A DNA stretch of 64,000 bases from Bidens hawaiensis. Taxonomy: Eukaryota; Streptophyta; Magnoliopsida; Asterales; Asteraceae. The position numbers and the translations under genes were made by a program. The stretch lies in NCBI GenBank assembly GCA_021521415.1, contig JAIQDT010003861.1, positions 124,001-188,000 on the forward strand, given 5' to 3'. Under the pieces are notes generated by a model. The model ran no database searches, was not told the DNA's origin, and was given only the letters and a program-made list of their open reading frames with translations. Of this stretch, positions 59,953-64,000 are shown piece by piece. How positions within the stretch are numbered: position 1 is the first letter of the stretch; each line of letters begins with the position of its first letter.

Positions 59953-61330
59953 ATGGCAGCAGTAGCAGGTGCGAGTGGTACAGGTGAAGATGGAGGAGAC
60001 GGGGATAAGCAACAATTTTTCCCGGGACATAACATGTATGTGACGTTAGATCCAGATGCTCGTGGAGCAGACGATTACTCGGAGATTATCACGTTTCTAA
60101 TTCGCTCAAGAATTTTTCACGCTATCACTACAACTCTTCCGATATCATTACCAAATATTGAAGACTTTTGGAGAATAGTTGAATATGATTGCCGAGTTGA
60201 ACCTCCAGTTATGCGTGCTACAGTAAATCGACAAGTGGTACAGTTCTCAGCTGATCAGATTAGGGAAGCTCTACAGTTTGGGGTTGAAACCACTCAGGAT
60301 CCTACTGAGTTACCAGCTACTTTCAGAAACGGGGCTTTTCTTCGTATGGGGTACTCGGGTCCTTTGGATGACTCACAACATAGAAAAGGATTTCTTTTAA
60401 ACCAGTGGCATTCCTTAATGCACGTATTGATTGTGTTCATGTCTGGTCGCAAGGATGGATCCGATGGCATGGGTGCGACGATGCAGTCTGCAATGACAGC
60501 ATTGACTTACAATAAACCGTATAGCTTCAGTCAAATGGTGTTCTATGAGATTGATCGTCAGAGACGAGCTGTTGCACGGGAACGGTTCTTAATGTATCCC
60601 ATATTTTTACAGATGATTCTTAATCATGTCGCCCCCAATCGGCCACAACGTCGGCCTATCTCTTATGTGGAAAGTATAAACAAGAGGATTTCGCATAGTG
60701 TAGGACATCTAGTGCACGAAGCAAGGCTGAACTTCGTCCGAGGCACATTACTTTGTTTGGGTATCTTGTCAATCCTGCTTATGTTGCTCCACCGAATGAT
60801 GGTTTTAATTATCCTGCTCCACCACAAGTCAATATTCCTCAACCACCCCCTGTGATTCAACCACCACAGGTGGTTCAAGAAGTTACTATTGTTGACCCAG
60901 TTGCAGCTCTCGCCGAACAGGTTGATCTTGAGGTTGCCTTTGGTGGTCAAGGTTTCTTTGATATGGATACGGTTGATCATGCTAAAGTTCAAGCCTCAGT
61001 AGTTGATGTTTATGGTGTGCATGCTTCTCTGGTTGATACATCTACGGGTCCATCTATTGCCTCAGTGGAAGATTATGAGGAAACGTTATCTGATTCTTCC
61101 ACTGATGAAGCTGTTGAAGCTTAGAGAGTTTGGCTGCACAAGAAAGGATCCAAGGAAAACGAAAGAAAGATTCAGATGATAGTGAGTCAGATTATGAGGA
61201 GGAGCTGTTTAAGCTTGAGTGCTGTTCATAACTCCTCCACAGTTGTCTGGTATGTCTACGCTACCTCCATCTTCATCTGATCCATTACTAGTGCCATCTA
61301 GTGCTCCGTCGATGGCTGATGTGCTCTGCG
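59953..61330 (+). pseudogene. Element D second ORF, frameshifted and truncated by element F
   Basis: It starts MAAVAGASG, matching B. The N-terminal domain (HNMYVTLD, FLIRSRIFHAITT, FWRIVEYDC, YNKPYSFSQMVFYEIDRQRRA, ERFLMYPIFLQ) is well kept. A one-base insertion near 60700 shifts the frame; the matching text continues from 60753 (FGYLVNPAYVAPPNDGF) to a stop at 61122. Homology to B continues (TPPQLSGMSTLPPSS) to 61330, where F begins. Function as for the B ORF: unknown. Confidence 0.85.
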
Positions 61331-62609
61331 TGTGGTAGTAAATATGAAAGAGGTTGAAATGATTTTCTTTTGCACAAGATCGTGTTTCAAATTTATAAAA
61401 GTGATTTCTACAAAGACTAAACACACACAAAATAGGCAAGTGTGCCTATCGTATATGTAGAATAGTATTGGTAAGAACCAAGTATCGATCCATGGACACA
61501 AATGTTTCTAATGATAAATCGTTTTTTTACTTTAATCGGAGGTTTTAATCATTTTGGGGTTAATTTTTGAACTTTTTATAAAATATAAATACTTATATAT
61601 ATAATATATAGGTGACCAAGACAAGAGATTCTAAACGAGTTGTTAAATTATGCGAAGGTTACCATCTAATATCTAGAATCCACTCCATTGTTCCTTGATG
61701 ATTAATAGTTAAACATGTGATAGACTTGTCCTAATAATATATGATAGAATTATGATCCTCATTTTTGAGTGAACACATTCTATGACATAATGAATAATAG
61801 CATGCATATTTTCAAGTCCATCCTATGCTTAATAGCATGTTACCCTGAGAATGTCAATTTAAGTAGACAAGCAGTTGGTAAAGTAGAATGATTAGAATTG
61901 CCTTCGATTTCTCAAATACCAATCATAACAACTTCGAGTGGTTGTAATTAACTCACACAACCACCCCTTGGTTGATTTATGCAGGTTATAATTACACATT
62001 CCGTTAACATATGATTTCTTTAACTAGCATGATATCCTAAGCAAAGCTATTTTCGGATTACCAAGACTTAGAGAAATACATCATAACTTATATCTCATCA
62101 TTTCTAAGTACAATATAAGGATCCATGTTTCGATAATGTATCAAAGTATTTCTATCTTTCAAGAACATGAATCGATCATGAACGATTTCCAATATAATTG
62201 ATAATCACCAACTTTGAATTAGTATTTTAAGATGGTGAAACATTTCTCATCAAAAGATAATTGTAAGATAACCATGTACTTTACCAAATTAAACCACATG
62301 TTTTATATAATCATCAAGTAAAACAAAGCTTCTTCATAGATTTTAGATGGTAAATGGAGTTTAGCTCATAATGAGCATAATGATAAACATTAAGATGAAT
62401 GATGATAACAGATACATGATTAAACTTGGAATGATCTAACCAGATGTAGATGAATCTTCCTTCTTAATGATGGTGATGATGGTTGATGGTGGTGATCTCT
62501 ATGCCTTCAAACTCTTCACTAAACCTTCTATGTGAGTGTTAGTGTGTGTTTTTATAAGTGAAAACCGGATAGAATTCTTTTCAAGGCACACCAAATGAGT
62601 GTAACATGA

Positions 62610-62619
62610 GCCAGTATTT
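62610..62619 (-). promoter_or_regulatory. Putative TATA box in element F LTR
   Basis: On the minus strand CTATAAATAC, followed about 70 bases later by a leader-like CACTTATAAAAACACAC stretch. The orientation agrees with the PPT. Confidence 0.5.
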
Positions 62620-62639
62620 ATAGGCAATCTGGATAGTGA

Positions 62640-62845
62640 GGCACGGCCCCGTGCTTGATGAGCACGCCCCCGTGCATTTTTATGACATGTGCCGGATTTG
62701 TTTTGTCTTTTCTGTGACGTGGCCACGGCCCCGTGTTTGGTAGGCACGGCCTCGTGGTTTTTAGTGACATGTGCTCAATTCTTCTTTGTCTTTTATGTGT
62801 TTCTCGTACATGGCCCCGTGTTTGGTAGGCACGACCCCGTGCTTG
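62640..62845. repeat. Palindromic GCACGGCCCCGTGC-type repeats in F LTR
   Basis: A perfect copy at 62641-62654 (GCACGG-CC-CCGTGC) is followed by about six diverged ones such as GCACGCCCCCGTGC, CACGGCCCCGTG and GCACGACCCCGTGC. They create long chance ORFs on both strands. Confidence 0.85.
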
Positions 62846-63075
62846 TGCTTCCAGATTTTGTCTTTTCTTGTGTTCAGAAGCATGGGGGCGTGTTTCTTTG
62901 TTTTCTTTTATTTTTCTTCGTCTTTTCGCTTGTTTCTTCATTTGGGGATCAGTTTCACCTTAAATTATGTTTTATTATGATAAGTAGCCTTTTATGCTAT
63001 GTTATTTGATAGAAATTGCAGTTTTTAGAGATTATTTGATGCCGGAAAGATGTAAATTTTTATGTATATCAAACA

Positions 63076-63090
63076 TCCCCACACTTGAAC
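63076..63090 (-). other. Element F polypurine tract
   Basis: On the minus strand GTTCAAGTGTGGGGA lies directly before the LTR start TGTTTGATAT. Confidence 0.75.
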
Positions 63091-63530
63091 ATTGCTTGTC
63101 CTCAAGCAATCTTCTTATAAATATTCTCTAAAAACAGCAAGCTTAGATTATAACCATCCCTTAAGTGAGCTTCCAAGAAGATGAAACAAAATAACCAATT
63201 TTTTAGTGATAGTTAAAAAGGAACTTTTTTTTGTGAGCTTCCATTTATGCAAAATGTCACGTTCTCACAATGTTCACTCACACTCGGTTTTATATCTGAT
63301 CATACCTGTGATGTATGTATGTGAGCATTCTTAGTCAAAATGTAACCTGTGATAAATAAGCTTGTAACAAGTTCGAATCTCCACCTTTTAAAGGGTTGCA
63401 TAGATCATAAGGTAAAAGGGTTTGGTTTTGTGTGAATAGGGATTTGGTATTTTGTGGTGGTTCAAGGGTTAATGAGGATGGTAAATACAACTTCCACTGA
63501 TTGTCGGGAGTCTTAAGATGTCTTTAATGG
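63091..63530 (-). other. Element F non-coding stretch between ORF and PPT
   Basis: No gene is supported. It includes the inverted pair ATTGCTTG/CAAGCAAT flanking TCCT (63100-63120 region), a conserved-looking feature before gypsy PPTs. Confidence 0.5.
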
Positions 63531-63992
63531 TTAGCTCCTTTTCTCCGAGTTGTTGTTGTTGTTGTTTTTTTTATATATACCTATTGACTCTTTTAAGGTC
63601 AAATCGTCAATACCAGTTTTATCGAGGATGTGTTTCAATTCTTCCTCAATCCTGTTCTGAATATAACTTCCAACTCTAATGGATCGTTCGGCTTTGAGCC
63701 TAATAGCCCCCACCCTCATTAGTTCGGTATATTCATGTTGAGACTGAGTTTGACTTTTTCTACATCTTCCTTCGTGGGACCAGTTTCCGCAACCTAAGCA
63801 TCGTTCATATCTTTTTGCTCTTCTCTTCATTGCGTTTTTGGAAATTCCACAGAATGGTGGCCTTTGTTCTTCTTGGCACCACTTTTTCCTCACCTCATTG
63901 CTAAAGAGAAAGATTCTCTCCCTAAGTTTTGGAGGCAACCTAGATTTTGTGAAGTGTATGCAGCAAAGGAAATTGAAATCGAAAGAATGCAT
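63531..63992 (-). CDS. Cys-rich nucleic-acid-binding-like protein (possible flexivirus NABP relative), 153 codons
   Basis: The frame starts at ATG 63992, eight bases from the window edge, so it may extend upstream. Residues 18-40 are a Leu/Phe/Arg-rich segment (RLPPKLRERIFLF). Residues 56-64 are a basic KRRAKRYER patch, followed at once by C65-X2-C68-X4-H73-X3-C77. A helical, charged region follows (91-139), then an Asn run from a GTT microsatellite. A basic patch just before a small Cys/His zinc site is the hallmark of the Cys-rich nucleic-acid-binding proteins encoded near the 3' end of carla-, viti- and related plant flexiviruses, where they act in RNA binding and silencing suppression. 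Alternatively it is an extra retrotransposon ORF with a CCHC-like knuckle (one residue short of the usual X4). It lies in the sense of element F, between the off-window pol and the PPT. Confidence 0.45.
   Translation of the reverse strand: MHSFDFNFLCCIHFTKSRLPPKLRERIFLFSNEVRKKWCQEEQRPPFCGISKNAMKRRAKRYERCLGCGNWSHEGRCRKSQTQSQHEYTELMRVGAIRLKAERSIRVGSYIQNRIEEELKHILDKTGIDDLTLKESIGIYKKNNNNNNSEKRS
63547..63572. repeat. (GTT)n microsatellite giving an Asn run
   Basis: A GTTGTT tract followed by T-rich sequence, coding for six Asn after two Lys near the end of the ORF on the minus strand. Confidence 0.8.
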
Positions 63993-64000
63993 TTCCAGTT

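Larger units (their letters stand above)
51177..61330 (+). mobile_element. Element D: plus-strand Sirevirus-type copia element, 3' part outside window
   Basis: It inserted into the E reverse transcriptase; CCAAC (51172-51176) is the expected left TSD. A 412-bp 5' LTR, PBS, leader, gag, pol, non-coding stretch and second ORF follow in the same order as B, to which it is closely related. The second ORF is cut at 61330 by element F. The rest of the ORF, the PPT and the 3' LTR should lie beyond 64000, after the other end of F. Confidence 0.9.
61331..63075 (-). repeat. Element F 3' LTR
   Basis: On the plus strand it runs TGTGGTAGTAAAT...TATCAAACA, with TGT/ACA ends, 1,745 bp. It contains GCACGG-CC-CCGTGC palindromes (62641-62654) and related copies to about 62845. 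A CAAGTGTGCCTATCG...GGTAAGAACC-AAGTATCG segment (61437-61490) is of a type I recall from the 3' part of gypsy LTRs in plants. No second copy is in the window, so limits rest on the ends, the PPT and the break in D homology. Confidence 0.75.
61331..64000 (-). mobile_element. Element F: minus-strand Ty3/gypsy-type element, 3' part
   Basis: The 3' LTR lies at 61331-63075. On the minus strand the interior reads GCTTGAGGACAAGCAATG then AAGTGTGGGGA, a gypsy-type PPT, then the LTR start TGTTTGATAT. The LTR ends ACTACCACA against D sequence. CTGCG (61326-61330) is the expected left TSD; its partner is outside the window. The interior in the window holds one 153-codon ORF near the edge. The pol genes would be beyond 64000. 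Confidence 0.8.

Noticed and set aside
62499..63009. Several ORFs of 70-107 codons on both strands
   Set aside because: They are by-products of the palindromic GCACGGCCCCGTGC repeats in the F LTR.

Overview
This window is a piece of eudicot plant genome built almost entirely of nested LTR retrotransposons. I found no ordinary host gene, rRNA, tRNA or CRISPR. The LTR styles (TGTGACACCCC ends, GCACGG-CC-CCGTGC palindromes) remind me of Asteraceae, but that is memory-based inference and the species cannot be fixed from the sequence. The boundaries are better supported than the functions: most elements have TG...CA ends, a primer-binding site (PBS), a polypurine tract (PPT) and target-site duplications (TSD) that can be read directly.

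Nesting, outermost first. (A) A decayed Ty1/copia element starts at 509. Its gag/protease/integrase remnants (about 3090-3244, 6017-7089, 9552-10435) are split by two solo LTRs: 3245-6016 (TSD TATGG/TACGA) and 7090-9551 (exact TSD AGGTT). (E) A decayed Sirevirus-type copia element on + starts near 10.88 kb and runs past the right edge of the window. It carries three insertions. (G) A minus-strand Sirevirus at 10957-25670 (TSD TTTTC). (H) A Ty3/gypsy-type, apparently non-autonomous element at 25767-46397 (TSD GTGAT, tRNA-Asp-type PBS, LTRs of about 1.19 kb). (D) A plus-strand Sirevirus starting at 51177 inside the E reverse transcriptase. H contains Sirevirus B at 29479-44075 (TSD AAAAT). B contains C, a 2.2-kb non-autonomous LTR element at 34117-36321 (TSD AATGG). 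D is interrupted at 61331 by F, a minus-strand gypsy element with its 3' LTR at 61331-63075 and its interior continuing off the window. The deepest chain is therefore A > E > H > B > C.

B, D, E and G share the Sirevirus-type plan: a long Gag with two CCHC knuckles around a coiled-coil region, then protease, integrase, reverse transcriptase and RNase H. In B, D and G this is followed by about 2-3 kb of non-coding DNA and a second large ORF of unknown function. Only the second ORF of B (40655-43585, 976 codons) is intact. The pol genes carry stops, many of them at former Gln or Arg codons. Gag and pol are separated by a UAA at the same place in all four copies.

Points most worth a second look: (1) a 153-codon ORF at the right edge (63531-63992, minus) that looks like the Cys-rich nucleic-acid-binding protein of plant flexiviruses, sitting just upstream of the PPT of gypsy element F; (2) arrays of family-specific short hairpins in every well-delimited LTR family, including three stem-loops of fixed geometry (11-bp stem, 8-nt loop) with paired base changes in the G LTR; (3) the conserved second ORF; (4) the conserved Gag/Pol UAA with an acceptor-like tract after it; (5) the small element C with its doubled PPT/LTR junction.
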